Shown here: piece by piece, positions 1 through 6,627 of the stretch
How the letters are laid out: each line of letters opens with the position of its first letter
Position numbering within the stretch: the stretch's first letter is position 1
NCBI GenBank assembly: GCA_937907585.1
Contig: CALCVH010000109.1
Location: 1-21,399, forward strand
DNA from: an uncultured Bacillota bacterium
GTDB lineage: Bacteria > Bacillota_I > Bacilli_A > Izemoplasmatales > UBA1188
Direction: 5' to 3'
Length of the DNA: 21,399 nt
The notes under the pieces: model-generated
The model's input: the letters and a program-made list of their open reading frames with translations, nothing else
Told to the model about the DNA's origin: nothing
Databases searched by the model: none
Program-made: the position numbers and the translations under genes

Positions 1-707
1 TCTAGGTTAGTCTTAGATTTATTTTCTCCATTTTCGCCATAATAAATATTTGCTTTACCTGTTTCTGCGTTTAGATCAAGAATGAAATATGTTAGATTAG
101 TATCATATGCATAATCAAGTACATATGTTCCTGTTAATCCGTTATATTCAAATTCATTAGCTGATAAAGTTTCGCCCATCTTTTTAGATACATAACTTAA
201 ATCAGTTTTTCTTGATACTCTCTTATAAGATACAGATGATTGATATTTATTGCCAAATATCGCAACATGTGTCATATTTAATGTTTTACTAAATAATTTA
301 AATAATAATCCTAAAGATTCATGTCCATTTCCAGGTAGACCTGAAGAACTATTGCTTACACCATTAGTATAATAAATTTCTCTAATCTTGTTTGTTTCTT
401 CAGTATCATATTCATAAGTGATTCTTACTTCTTCTGCTTTTAATGGATGATTATTTGACTTATATACATAATAACCAGTTCCATCAGATGAAATAACTAG
501 GTATGCTTTAATAGAATTAACTTTTAACATATTATCTTTGTCTTCATCTGCTTCAGCATCTTTTAGTCTATATGTATATTTAGTTAATTCATATGTACCA
601 GTTAAATCCTTCATATATCCAGGCTTAGATTGATAACATGATACTAAAAAGAATGTTAGAGTAGCTAGAACGACGAATGATAAAATATGTAATATTTTTC
701 TTTTCAT
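1..707 (-). CDS. Lipoprotein of unknown function, 3' end cut by the window edge
   Basis: The frame is open from an ATG at 705-707 to the left edge, giving 235 visible codons without a stop. The start is fixed by a GAGGTG ribosome binding site at 715-720. The N-terminus is a short basic stretch, a hydrophobic segment and a lipobox-like Leu-Val-Ser-Cys near residue 24, so export and lipid anchoring are expected. The mature part begins with a Leu-Thr-Gly-Thr-Tyr motif and alternates short beta-strand-like segments (Gly-Thr-Gly-Tyr-Tyr, Leu-Thr-Gly-Thr-Tyr again later), a pattern seen in lipocalin-like or other small beta-barrel lipoproteins. I do not recognise a specific family. It has its own candidate promoter and lies downstream of the isomerase gene, so it may not belong to the glycan operon. 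The existence of the gene is well supported; its function is unknown. Confidence 0.85.
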   Translation of the reverse strand, partial: MKRKILHILSFVVLATLTFFLVSCYQSKPGYMKDLTGTYELTKYTYRLKDAEADEDKDNMLKVNSIKAYLVISSDGTGYYVYKSNNHPLKAEEVRITYEYDTEETNKIREIYYTNGVSNSSSGLPGNGHESLGLLFKLFSKTLNMTHVAIFGNKYQSSVSYKRVSRKTDLSYVSKKMGETLSANEFEYNGLTGTYVLDYAYDTNLTYFILDLNAETGKANIYYGENGENKSKTNL

Positions 708-728
708 TTTCTTTCACCTCTTTACTAT

Positions 729-757
729 ATATTAGTCTTATTTATTAAAATAGTCAA
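729..757 (-). promoter_or_regulatory. Candidate sigma-70-type promoter for the left-edge lipoprotein
   Basis: On the minus strand a TTGACT -35 box (752-757) is followed after exactly 17 bases by TAATAT (729-734). The box lies 22 bases upstream of the start codon and just before the GAGGTG ribosome site. The -10 match is only moderate. Confidence 0.45.
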
Positions 758-768
758 TTATATTGACT
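752..768 (-). terminator. Possible weak terminator hairpin after the isomerase-like gene
   Basis: A 7-bp perfect inverted repeat (752-758 with 762-768, 3-base loop) begins inside the stop codon of the upstream gene and is followed on the minus strand by an ATTTT run. The stem has only two G-C pairs, and the same bases form the candidate -35 box of the next gene, so termination is uncertain. Confidence 0.3.
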
Positions 769-1964
769 TATTTTACATTTCTTAAGCCGAATGATTCTAG
801 ATAATTCTTAATTTGTTCTTTTTTATGACCATAAAAAACTAAATGGTGATTTCCAAGTGATGATTTTAAGAAATAGCTAACACCATTATTTAGTTTTATT
901 TTTATTTGTGTTCTACATCTATCTAATCTATATTCATTATTTAATATAGTTCCTTCTTCAGCGTAAAACTCATTTAATGCGCTATTAATCTTTAATATAG
1001 TCACATCTTCTTTTGCCATCTCTCCATGTAAACCTATACCAATGCCTGATTCAAAATGAGTATCATATATTATTTTATTAGCCATATCTAATGGTAAAGT
1101 ACAATGCGCTAATTCGATAGTGTTTGTTAATGGGTTAATCCACTGTGGATTAGCTTGGAAAGAATGTTTATTTAGATGTTTTAATATAATATATGCGCTT
1201 ATCATTGATGGAATATCGCCTTCACAAGATGCGATAATATTATCTTTATTAAATAGAGATAATGCTAAACAAGCACTAGATTTTATCTCTTTAATAATAT
1301 CGAAACATCTTATTGTAAATCCATCTAAATGATATTTATTTACGATTTTCTTTAATCCTGAATATATTTTTAATGCTTTATTTACTTCTTTTTTATCATA
1401 TTCAATATCTGTATTTTCATCTACTGTAGCGTTTTTAATTGTATCTATTACTTCTTCATTAGAAATATCAATTAAATCTATATTAAATATATTTTTAGCT
1501 TTAGTATAGTCAACATTAGATGATATTAACCAATCACTTGGTTTACCTAGTACCCCAAGTCTACCTGATAAATTATAAAATTTATTATTATATAGTTCAA
1601 TTATTCTATTTGAGATATAATTAATATCTCCATGTAATACTTCACCTTTTCTAGAATTATCTTTTATAAATGTTAGTATTTCTAGACTAGCGGCCAAACT
1701 ATTAGATGAACCATATGTTAAAAGATAATATGGTCCATTAAATTTAGTATATATTTCATCTTTAAATATGCCTTCACTACCACCAGATTGAACTAATATT
1801 AATAAGAAGTTATGCTTATTAATCTTAGATAAATCATCTATAAATAAGAAATTGAAATCCTTATTTATATTCTTTAAATCTTCAAGTAGTTTTGTAGATT
1901 CTTTGTTTATTAAATCTCCATAAGACATCATAGATTTAATTGGATAAATATAAATGTTTTTCAT
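768..1964 (-). CDS. L-fucose isomerase-like sugar isomerase (COG2407 type)
   Basis: The 398-residue protein resembles the L-fucose/L-arabinose isomerase-fold group that interconverts free aldoses and ketoses with a divalent metal. Visible landmarks are Gly-Val-Leu-Gly-Lys-Pro-Ser-Asp-Trp near residues 137-145, Cys-Glu-Gly-Asp-Ile-Pro-Ser at 247-253, Gln-Ala-Asn-Pro at 270-273, a Gly-rich Gly-Ile-Gly-Ile-Gly-Leu-His-Gly at 307-314, and Gly-Asn-His-His at 371-374. The acidic residues of the 247-250 motif and the late His pair are plausible metal ligands, but I cannot assign them with certainty. There is no signal peptide, so it is cytoplasmic. The start has an AAAGGTG ribosome site 7-8 bases upstream. 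A terminator separates it from the SIS and kinase genes, so it probably has its own promoter. The substrate is unknown; many members of this group are annotated only as related to fucose isomerase. Confidence 0.8.
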   Translation of the reverse strand: MKNIYIYPIKSMMSYGDLINKESTKLLEDLKNINKDFNFLFIDDLSKINKHNFLLILVQSGGSEGIFKDEIYTKFNGPYYLLTYGSSNSLAASLEILTFIKDNSRKGEVLHGDINYISNRIIELYNNKFYNLSGRLGVLGKPSDWLISSNVDYTKAKNIFNIDLIDISNEEVIDTIKNATVDENTDIEYDKKEVNKALKIYSGLKKIVNKYHLDGFTIRCFDIIKEIKSSACLALSLFNKDNIIASCEGDIPSMISAYIILKHLNKHSFQANPQWINPLTNTIELAHCTLPLDMANKIIYDTHFESGIGIGLHGEMAKEDVTILKINSALNEFYAEEGTILNNEYRLDRCRTQIKIKLNNGVSYFLKSSLGNHHLVFYGHKKEQIKNYLESFGLRNVK

Positions 1965-1988
1965 ATTGCTTCACCTTTTTCTATTTAT

Positions 1989-1994
1989 ATTATA
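1989..1994 (-). promoter_or_regulatory. Candidate -10 box for the isomerase-like gene
   Basis: A perfect TATAAT lies 25 bases upstream of the start codon at 1964. No convincing -35 box is present at the expected distance: the bases there belong to the upstream terminator stem (CCATTT). Confidence 0.35.
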
Positions 1995-2003
1995 CTATAT
2001 TTT

Positions 2004-2029
2004 AAAAAGAAAAATGGGATAACCCATTT
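2004..2029 (-). terminator. Intrinsic terminator after the ROK-SIS genes
   Basis: Just after the SIS stop codon, the minus strand carries a perfect 7-bp stem (AAATGGG at 2023-2029, CCCATTT at 2012-2018) with a 4-base loop, followed by TTTTTCTTTTT. This is a typical rho-independent terminator, with only three G-C pairs, as expected in DNA this A+T-rich. Confidence 0.7.
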
Positions 2030-2034
2030 AATCT

Positions 2035-2655
2035 TTATTCGATAAATAATCTTTTTTCTACTTCCTGACAAATATAGTGATAGATTGGAAGATGATATTC
2101 TTGAACTCTATATGTAATATCTGATGGCGCCTTTATAGTAACATCAGCTAATTCTGATAACATAGAATCTTTAGAACCAGTTAAAGCGATAGTTTTAAGG
2201 CCTAACGCTTTCGCTACTTTAAACGCATTAACTACATTTTTACTATTTCCTGATGTTGATAAACCTATTAAACAATCGAATCTTGAATTATAAGAATATC
2301 CATATACAAGTTGAGCGTAACATAGGGATGCATCTTTATCATTAGCGTAAGCGCTTAATAGAGCGCTTTCAGCTGTTAAATCTATACATGGAACACCCAT
2401 TTCTAACATATTAGATAAATGCTTCCCATCTTCATATTTTTCTAATTCTTTTTTAGTAATTGGATCAATACTTCTTTTTAACATAAAACTCTTCATAAGT
2501 TCACCAGTAATATGAGCTGAATCAGCGCTTGATCCACCATTACCACAAACTAGTATTTTAGAATTATGTTTATATGTCTCAACAAGTATATCAATAGCTT
2601 TTTCAATATCATTTTTAAGTGGTAATAATTCTTTATAGTTTTCAAATAAACCCAT
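2035..2655 (-). CDS. SIS-domain phosphosugar isomerase, GmhA (sedoheptulose-7-phosphate isomerase) type
   Basis: The 206-residue protein has the GmhA-like SIS fold. A Gly-Asn-Gly-Gly-Ser-Ser-Ala-Asp motif lies at residues 38-45 and a second phosphate-binding Ser-Thr-Ser-Gly-Asn-Ser at 133-138. The metal-binding set known from E. coli GmhA (His61, Glu65, Gln172, His180) is matched in residue type and spacing by His48, Glu52, Gln185 and His193, so the protein should be an active aldose-ketose isomerase and not merely a sugar-phosphate sensor. A roughly 30-residue segment (60-90) is longer than in classical GmhA. The start follows a GGAGGA ribosome site (2661-2666) inside the end of the kinase gene, with one base between the genes, so the two are translated together. 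The likely substrate is the phosphosugar made by the adjacent ROK kinase. Which sugar is not shown by the sequence; heptose chemistry is only the family name. Confidence 0.85.
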   Translation of the reverse strand: MGLFENYKELLPLKNDIEKAIDILVETYKHNSKILVCGNGGSSADSAHITGELMKSFMLKRSIDPITKKELEKYEDGKHLSNMLEMGVPCIDLTAESALLSAYANDKDASLCYAQLVYGYSYNSRFDCLIGLSTSGNSKNVVNAFKVAKALGLKTIALTGSKDSMLSELADVTIKAPSDITYRVQEYHLPIYHYICQEVEKRLFIE

Positions 2656-2656
2656 C

Positions 2657-3553
2657 TTATTCCTCCAATAGTGGCGCTACACTAGAATATAAATCTATTT
2701 CTTCTTTCAAAGCCGCAGGCTTAATTATACAATCATTAAAATTCTGTTCTAAAGATAATTCTTTAGCTTTCTTTATAGCTTTTTCTTCTAATAATCCTAA
2801 ATTTCTTGGATAGATTCCACCTATCACAACCATATCTGGATTAAATAAGTCAATCACTATTGATATAGTCTCTCCTAGATACATCGCAATATCGTTTACT
2901 ATATTTAAAGCTTTAGGATCATTTTTTAAAGCCAAGCTAAATACATCTTTAGCGGTTACTTCTTTACCTAGTATAGTAGATGAATATCTCCCTATAGAAC
3001 CACCACTTAAAAAGCCTTCAACGCTTCCTTTTTTATTATATCCTACTGGTCCATCTACTCTTAAAGACAAATGTCCTATTTCACCAGCCATAGAATTCTT
3101 ACCAGTATATAATTTTTTATTTAGTATTAAGCCTGCGCCAAATCCTGTACCAAATGTAAAAAATATCATATTATTAGTGCCTATTCCACTACCAAAATAG
3201 AATTCCGCTAATGCGCAAGCATCCGCATCATTTGTAAGAATAGTTCTAACATTATACCTATCTTTAAACATTCTAACTATTTCAGTATTATTAAACCCAG
3301 GTAAATGAGGAGGTTTATTGATTGTTCCTTTCTCTTTATCTAATGGAGAACCAACTATAATAGATATCGCACTAAAATTATCGAATTTATCGACTATTTC
3401 AAATATTTTATTAATTGTGTTTAAATCACTATTAGCGTCTGTTTTAAAAACAGTTGTGCTTAATGATTCAACTAATCTATCCTCTTTTGATACATTGCAT
3501 AAGTTAACACTTGTTTTTGTACCACCTATAGAGATACCTACAAATTTATCCAT
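2657..3553 (-). CDS. ROK-family sugar kinase lacking the zinc-binding cysteine cluster
   Basis: The 298-residue protein has the ROK kinase layout: phosphate-binding Gly-Ile-Ser-Ile-Gly-Gly-Thr-Lys-Thr at residues 6-14, catalytic Asp109 in Thr-Asn-Asp-Ala-Asp, Gly-Thr-Gly-Phe-Gly-Ala-Gly at 135-141 and Gly-Glu-Ile-Gly-His at 157-161. The usual Cys-x-Cys-Gly-x-x-Gly-Cys zinc motif after that His is replaced by Gly-Pro-Val-Gly-Tyr-Asn-Lys-Lys-Gly-Ser around 168-177, so no zinc site is expected. There is no N-terminal HTH, so it is an enzyme and not a NagC-type repressor. A GGAGG ribosome site precedes the start. It heads a two-gene unit with the SIS isomerase. Phosphorylation of a hexose released by the locus, such as mannose, is the natural guess, but the sugar is inferred from context alone. 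Confidence 0.87.
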   Translation of the reverse strand: MDKFVGISIGGTKTSVNLCNVSKEDRLVESLSTTVFKTDANSDLNTINKIFEIVDKFDNFSAISIIVGSPLDKEKGTINKPPHLPGFNNTEIVRMFKDRYNVRTILTNDADACALAEFYFGSGIGTNNMIFFTFGTGFGAGLILNKKLYTGKNSMAGEIGHLSLRVDGPVGYNKKGSVEGFLSGGSIGRYSSTILGKEVTAKDVFSLALKNDPKALNIVNDIAMYLGETISIVIDLFNPDMVVIGGIYPRNLGLLEEKAIKKAKELSLEQNFNDCIIKPAALKEEIDLYSSVAPLLEE

Positions 3554-3587
3554 TGGACCTCCAATATTATTTAATTAAGATTGAAAG

Positions 3588-3604
3588 TATAACCACCAGT
3601 TATA
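3588..3604. promoter_or_regulatory. Small interrupted dyad upstream of the ROK kinase, possible operator
   Basis: TATAAC and GTTATA arms of 6 bases flank a 5-base spacer, 35-51 bases upstream of the kinase start. It overlaps a possible minus-strand -10 box (TATACT, 3586-3591). No good -35 is visible. The remaining bases of the gap 3554-3651 show only the GGAGG ribosome site. Confidence 0.25.
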
Positions 3605-3651
3605 TTATTACTTTTACTATATCACTATTTAATAAATAGAAACATTGTTTT

Positions 3652-4164
3652 TTATGATTTTGAACTTGTTTGTTCAGTCTGGACAAACAAGTATTTACCA
3701 CTCTTTTTAATAATTTGTTTTAGTCTATAATTCTTATCAAAAGCATATCTTTCTGATATATGATTAAGATCTAATAAGCTTCTAATACACCATTCTGGAT
3801 CTTGTGTATGATATGAATAATATACTGAGTTCATCTGTCTATATTTAAATAACTTCATGACGTAACTAGTACTGTGTTCTCTAGTATACGCAATATAACG
3901 GTACATATATCCCATCCAAAATAATGATGATTTTGAATATTTTTCTTTTCCATATGAAGTATCACCAAATTGTTTTTGTATACTTTGAATTCCTTCATTT
4001 ACATCATATGAAATATATTTATTACTATCAAGTTCTTTTAATAAATCAGAATGTAAAAATCTTCTTAAGAATATAGGACTAGAACATTTTAAATCTGCAG
4101 ATTTTTCAAATAACTTTCCTTGATATTCCGCTAACAACAATCCATTATGATCAAATTCTTTCAT
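3652..4164 (-). CDS. Partner (antitoxin-like) protein of the DUF3990 toxin-like gene
   Basis: A 170-residue protein, predicted cytoplasmic, with no enzyme motif I recognise. The central part (about residues 83-130) contains Trp-Met-Gly-Tyr-Met-Tyr-Arg-Tyr and Ser-Tyr-His-Thr-Gln-Asp-Pro, which I associate with proteins encoded next to DUF3990 genes in gut Bacillota and usually treated as the antitoxin; this rests on recollection, not a search. Its ATG overlaps the TGA of the preceding gene (ATGA), so the two are translationally coupled, as is common in toxin-antitoxin pairs. The last 15 codons are built from a copy of the 33-bp palindrome that also forms the module's promoter region, giving a polar Gln/Thr/Ser-rich tail. 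A decayed copy of its 5' end lies upstream at 5149-5270. Confidence 0.7.
   Translation of the reverse strand: MKEFDHNGLLLAEYQGKLFEKSADLKCSSPIFLRRFLHSDLLKELDSNKYISYDVNEGIQSIQKQFGDTSYGKEKYSKSSLFWMGYMYRYIAYTREHSTSYVMKLFKYRQMNSVYYSYHTQDPEWCIRSLLDLNHISERYAFDKNYRLKQIIKKSGKYLFVQTEQTSSKS
3662..3694. repeat. Second copy of the 33-bp palindrome, inside the antitoxin-like gene's 3' end
   Basis: This segment matches the promoter palindrome at 5056-5088 at 30 of 33 positions (differences at 3662, 3674 and 3693). It is translated as part of the last residues of the 170-residue protein. Placement at the 3' end suggests either a second operator, a terminator-like hairpin, or a boundary left by duplication of the module. 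No T-run follows it on the minus strand. Confidence 0.85.
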
Positions 4165-5012
4165 TTTAATATTTCCTCAATATATAATCCTGTTTTATAT
4201 TCACGCTTTGCGATTTTTAATTTAGTATCTATTTCATATCCTCTTTCAACAAGTCTTTCTTTAAAATCCGCACGTTCAGGATTAGAAATATAGTATTTTT
4301 CAATTGGTTGTAATTTATTTATGGCTTTATCAGTCTTAAAAACATATTGCATTCCTAAGTTAGAAGCTGACAAAGAATGTAGTGCGACATCCGTATTTAT
4401 TTCTCCATCAGTAAACTGCGCCATTATATAGAACATCTTATTATCCGCTATTGGGGCGATTATTACATCTGCGCTTTCAATTTCACTAACTATTTTTTTA
4501 ACGATTTCATTATCCTCATATTGTTTTATTGTCCCTCTATAATGACAAATCGCTAACATCCATTCTAAATCACAATTAAATTTTTTGATTTTTAAATCGT
4601 CTAAAGAATAGCTAAATGAATAAACTGAAGAGTTATCTTTTTCACAGACAAAGGATAATGCTTGATCATATGTTTCTCCTAAATTAAATCCATTTCCAAA
4701 ATCGCAATTATCTCTCGAGCCTTCAACTGATATAATATTTAGCCCCTCTTTAGAACCATGAAATAAAACTCTTTGATATTCTTCTCTTATCAATTCTTCC
4801 TTTACTTTATTAAGTCGATAATTGTTTAAATATGCATAAGAATATATCTTTTCACATACTTCTTTCCCAGGGTTTTTTTCTTTTGATATTTCTTCTAAGG
4901 TTGTACGTGAGATGCTTGATTTATCTGAAAAATCAAGAAGATTAATATTTTCAGAATCTAACATGAATTCAATATCATTAAAAACAGTATAATCTAAACT
5001 TATTTTTAACAT
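4161..5012 (-). CDS. DUF3990 protein with N-terminal HTH-like region, probable ADP-ribosyltransferase-fold toxin
   Basis: The 283-residue protein has two parts. Residues 1-75 are helical with an HTH-like stretch (Ser-Ile-Ser-Arg-Thr-Thr-Leu-Glu-Glu-Ile around 33-42). From about residue 80 it follows the DUF3990 pattern: Phe-His-Gly-Ser-Lys at 84-88, Asp-Phe-Gly-Asn-Gly-Phe-Asn-Leu-Gly at 104-112, Ala-Asp-Val-Ile-Ile-Ala-Pro-Ile-Ala-Asp at 181-190 and Leu-Gly-Met-Gln-Tyr-Val-Phe-Lys-Thr at 219-227. DUF3990 is related to ADP-ribosyltransferases, with His-Gly-Ser as the first NAD-binding element; I cannot assign the catalytic acidic or Gln residue. The neighbouring overlapping gene, the palindromic promoter and the decayed duplicate all fit a toxin-antitoxin or defence module. 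The start follows an AAAGGGG ribosome site. It could instead be a benign NAD-dependent modifier; toxicity is inferred. Confidence 0.78.
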   Translation of the reverse strand: MLKISLDYTVFNDIEFMLDSENINLLDFSDKSSISRTTLEEISKEKNPGKEVCEKIYSYAYLNNYRLNKVKEELIREEYQRVLFHGSKEGLNIISVEGSRDNCDFGNGFNLGETYDQALSFVCEKDNSSVYSFSYSLDDLKIKKFNCDLEWMLAICHYRGTIKQYEDNEIVKKIVSEIESADVIIAPIADNKMFYIMAQFTDGEINTDVALHSLSASNLGMQYVFKTDKAINKLQPIEKYYISNPERADFKERLVERGYEIDTKLKIAKREYKTGLYIEEILK

Positions 5013-5042
5013 TGTATTTACCCCTTTGCTTGTTATACTTAT

Positions 5043-5070
5043 ATTATATCAAAATAAACTTGTTTGTCCA
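5043..5070 (-). promoter_or_regulatory. Promoter of the toxin-antitoxin-like module
   Basis: On the minus strand TGGACA (5065-5070, one mismatch to consensus) and a perfect TATAAT (5043-5048) are separated by 16 bases, and the start codon is 30 bases downstream of the -10 box. The -35 box lies inside the right arm, in reading direction, of the 33-bp palindrome. A protein bound there would block RNA polymerase, a layout expected for autoregulation by the HTH-containing protein or its partner. Confidence 0.7.
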
Positions 5071-5088
5071 GTCTGGACAAACAAGTTT
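5056..5088. repeat. 33-bp perfect palindrome, probable operator of the toxin-antitoxin-like module
   Basis: Two perfect 16-base arms (5056-5071 and 5073-5088) flank a single central base. It overlaps the -35 box of the module promoter. As RNA it would form a long hairpin, followed on the minus strand by TTTATTTT, so it could also end transcription arriving from the glycan operon or the decayed copy. A 30/33 match lies at 3662-3694. Confidence 0.85.
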
Positions 5089-5148
5089 TTAAATTATTTA
5101 ATTTCATCCACAACCAAAAGAGGATGGAGTATTCTCGTATGGTTTGAT

Positions 5149-5270
5149 AAATTAGAATGTAAAAATCTTCTTAAGAATATAGGTCTGGAACATTTTAAAT
5201 CTGCAGTTTTTTCGAATTACTTTCCTTGATATTCCGCTAACAACAATCCATTATGTTCAAATTCTTTCAT
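5149..5270 (-). pseudogene. Decayed 5' fragment of a second antitoxin-like gene
   Basis: These 122 bases align without gaps to 4043-4164, the first 41 codons of the intact 170-residue gene, with only a handful of substitutions. The ATG at 5268-5270 is kept, but codon 18 is TAA (5217-5219) where the intact gene has TTA, so the frame is closed after 17 residues. Homology stops at about 5149; the 60 bases from there to the palindrome (5089-5148) show no recognisable gene. This is a relic of a duplicated toxin-antitoxin module. Confidence 0.88.
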
Positions 5271-5306
5271 ATTAAGTCCTCGATATATGATTCTTGTATC
5301 ACTCGT
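5271..5306 (-). pseudogene. Remnant of the 3' end of a second DUF3990-type gene
   Basis: Immediately upstream of the decayed antitoxin start, these bases align with small gaps to the end of the intact toxin gene (about 4165-4208). The shared core reads TATATyGAGGA on the minus strand. It would encode a tail like Tyr-Ile-Glu-Asp-Leu-Ile against Tyr-Ile-Glu-Glu-Ile-Leu in the intact protein. The match is short and diverged. Bases 5307-5348, up to the esterase stop codon, hold nothing I can identify, including no clear terminator. Confidence 0.55.
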
Positions 5307-5348
5307 AAGGATACTTATAATTTTAATTGGTCTATCAATAATATTTAA

Positions 5349-6620
5349 CTAAAAGAATAACGAACAAACTAATTGAGCTTCAAGTCTAATCATAAAATCT
5401 GATGGGTGATTGATATTATTTCCTGTAATATCTACCCAATCTTTAATAGTTAATACATATTTAGATAATGAAGTCATATCCGCAAAAGCTACATTATTCT
5501 TTTCAGATAAAGATTTAAGCACTTCAATATAATCTTCACAATTTCCAGCCATATTACCAATCGAACTTGCTGCATCACGATTAGGAATTGGTGTTGAGAT
5601 TAATATGAATTCACAATCTGGATTAGACGCAAGAACCTTCTTCATCATAGTTTGTATGTTTGCGCCATATGTATTAGGATCTAAATTGAATGTTCCATCA
5701 TTTGCGCCAAATCCAATTACAACTAAATCTGGATTTTGATTAATGACTCTACTTTGAATTTCACTGCTTATTACACCATTATTAGTAGTCCAACCACCAA
5801 CAGCTGTATTTATTTCTACTATATCACTATCTTCAAATTGACTCATCAATTTTTTTGTGATTAATTTTGATAAAATAGGCATTTTAGGCTCAACTTTATT
5901 AAATCCACTAGAATTGCATCCAGTCATTATTGAGTCACCATAATAAACAATTGTTAGTGGTTCATGGTTTTCTAACTTCTTCATTGTCTTAGGAAGCTTA
6001 GATTCATCTCTTTTTATTTCTGGTCCATTCCATTCAGTAGTTCTAATGTATGTTACTGATACTTGGCGTCTAGCGAAATAATCCCCTTCAGAATATACAT
6101 AGTATTTTCCTTCTTCTTTAATAGATGGAAATACTGCATCTTTATTGTTTGGTTCATCTAAATAATAGTCTTCATATTTAGTTAGGCAAATTGATGAGCC
6201 TTCTACATAATGAAGTTTTCCATCAACAACTGTATAATCTTTTCCTTCTTCATAAAGAGTCTCTAGAGTATTATCTCTTACTTCTAACACTTTCGCAATA
6301 GGAAATAACAAACTTTTATCTTTTATTTCACCATTTTTATCCATAAAGAACATCACTGTTTCATTATAAATAACTTGGTTTTCCCATACTGGTTTCATGT
6401 ATTTGCTTAATGAATAAGAATCACATTTAAGCATAGATTTTGAATATGATTCTAATATTTCATCGACTGATAATAAACCTTGTTTTTGAGTAACGCTTGG
6501 TTGATCCATACTATTTGTTTTACTTTCTGTAGTATTATTATTTGAACTGGATTTTTTACTAGAACATCCAACTAACAAAAGCGCAGTAATTAATAATAAA
6601 ATTATAATTGTCTTTTTCAT
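5349..6620 (-). CDS. Lipoprotein SGNH/GDSL-family esterase
   Basis: The 423-residue protein carries a lipoprotein signal (Val-Gly-Cys19) and a Ser/Asn-rich linker, then an N-terminal region (about 48-215) without a family I recognise, then an SGNH hydrolase domain. Block I is Gly-Asp-Ser230, block II Gly275-Gly276, block III Gly-Ala-Asn307-Asp, block V His405 in Asn-His-Pro-Ser-Asp. The usual Asp three residues before that His is Asn402, so it may use a Ser-His dyad or an Asp elsewhere. Such enzymes typically remove acetyl groups from polysaccharides, which would unmask substrate for the mannosidase; the substrate is not shown. An AGGAGC ribosome site overlaps the stop codon of the preceding hydrolase gene (7-base gap). 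It is the last gene of the operon. Confidence 0.87.
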   Translation of the reverse strand: MKKTIIILLLITALLLVGCSSKKSSSNNNTTESKTNSMDQPSVTQKQGLLSVDEILESYSKSMLKCDSYSLSKYMKPVWENQVIYNETVMFFMDKNGEIKDKSLLFPIAKVLEVRDNTLETLYEEGKDYTVVDGKLHYVEGSSICLTKYEDYYLDEPNNKDAVFPSIKEEGKYYVYSEGDYFARRQVSVTYIRTTEWNGPEIKRDESKLPKTMKKLENHEPLTIVYYGDSIMTGCNSSGFNKVEPKMPILSKLITKKLMSQFEDSDIVEINTAVGGWTTNNGVISSEIQSRVINQNPDLVVIGFGANDGTFNLDPNTYGANIQTMMKKVLASNPDCEFILISTPIPNRDAASSIGNMAGNCEDYIEVLKSLSEKNNVAFADMTSLSKYVLTIKDWVDITGNNINHPSDFMIRLEAQLVCSLFF

Positions 6621-6627
6621 ATAGCTC

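Noticed and set aside
2657..3553. ROK protein as a transcriptional repressor of the locus
   Set aside because: The protein starts directly with the kinase fold and has no N-terminal DNA-binding domain.
5105..5126. Small hairpin (CATCC / GGATG) in the gap between the palindrome and the antitoxin relic
   Set aside because: A 5-bp stem with a 12-base loop is expected by chance and has no T-run.
5026..5229. A 67-codon plus-strand frame across the palindrome and antitoxin relic
   Set aside because: It is the reverse strand of the module promoter and decayed gene, with no convincing start signal or recognisable protein.
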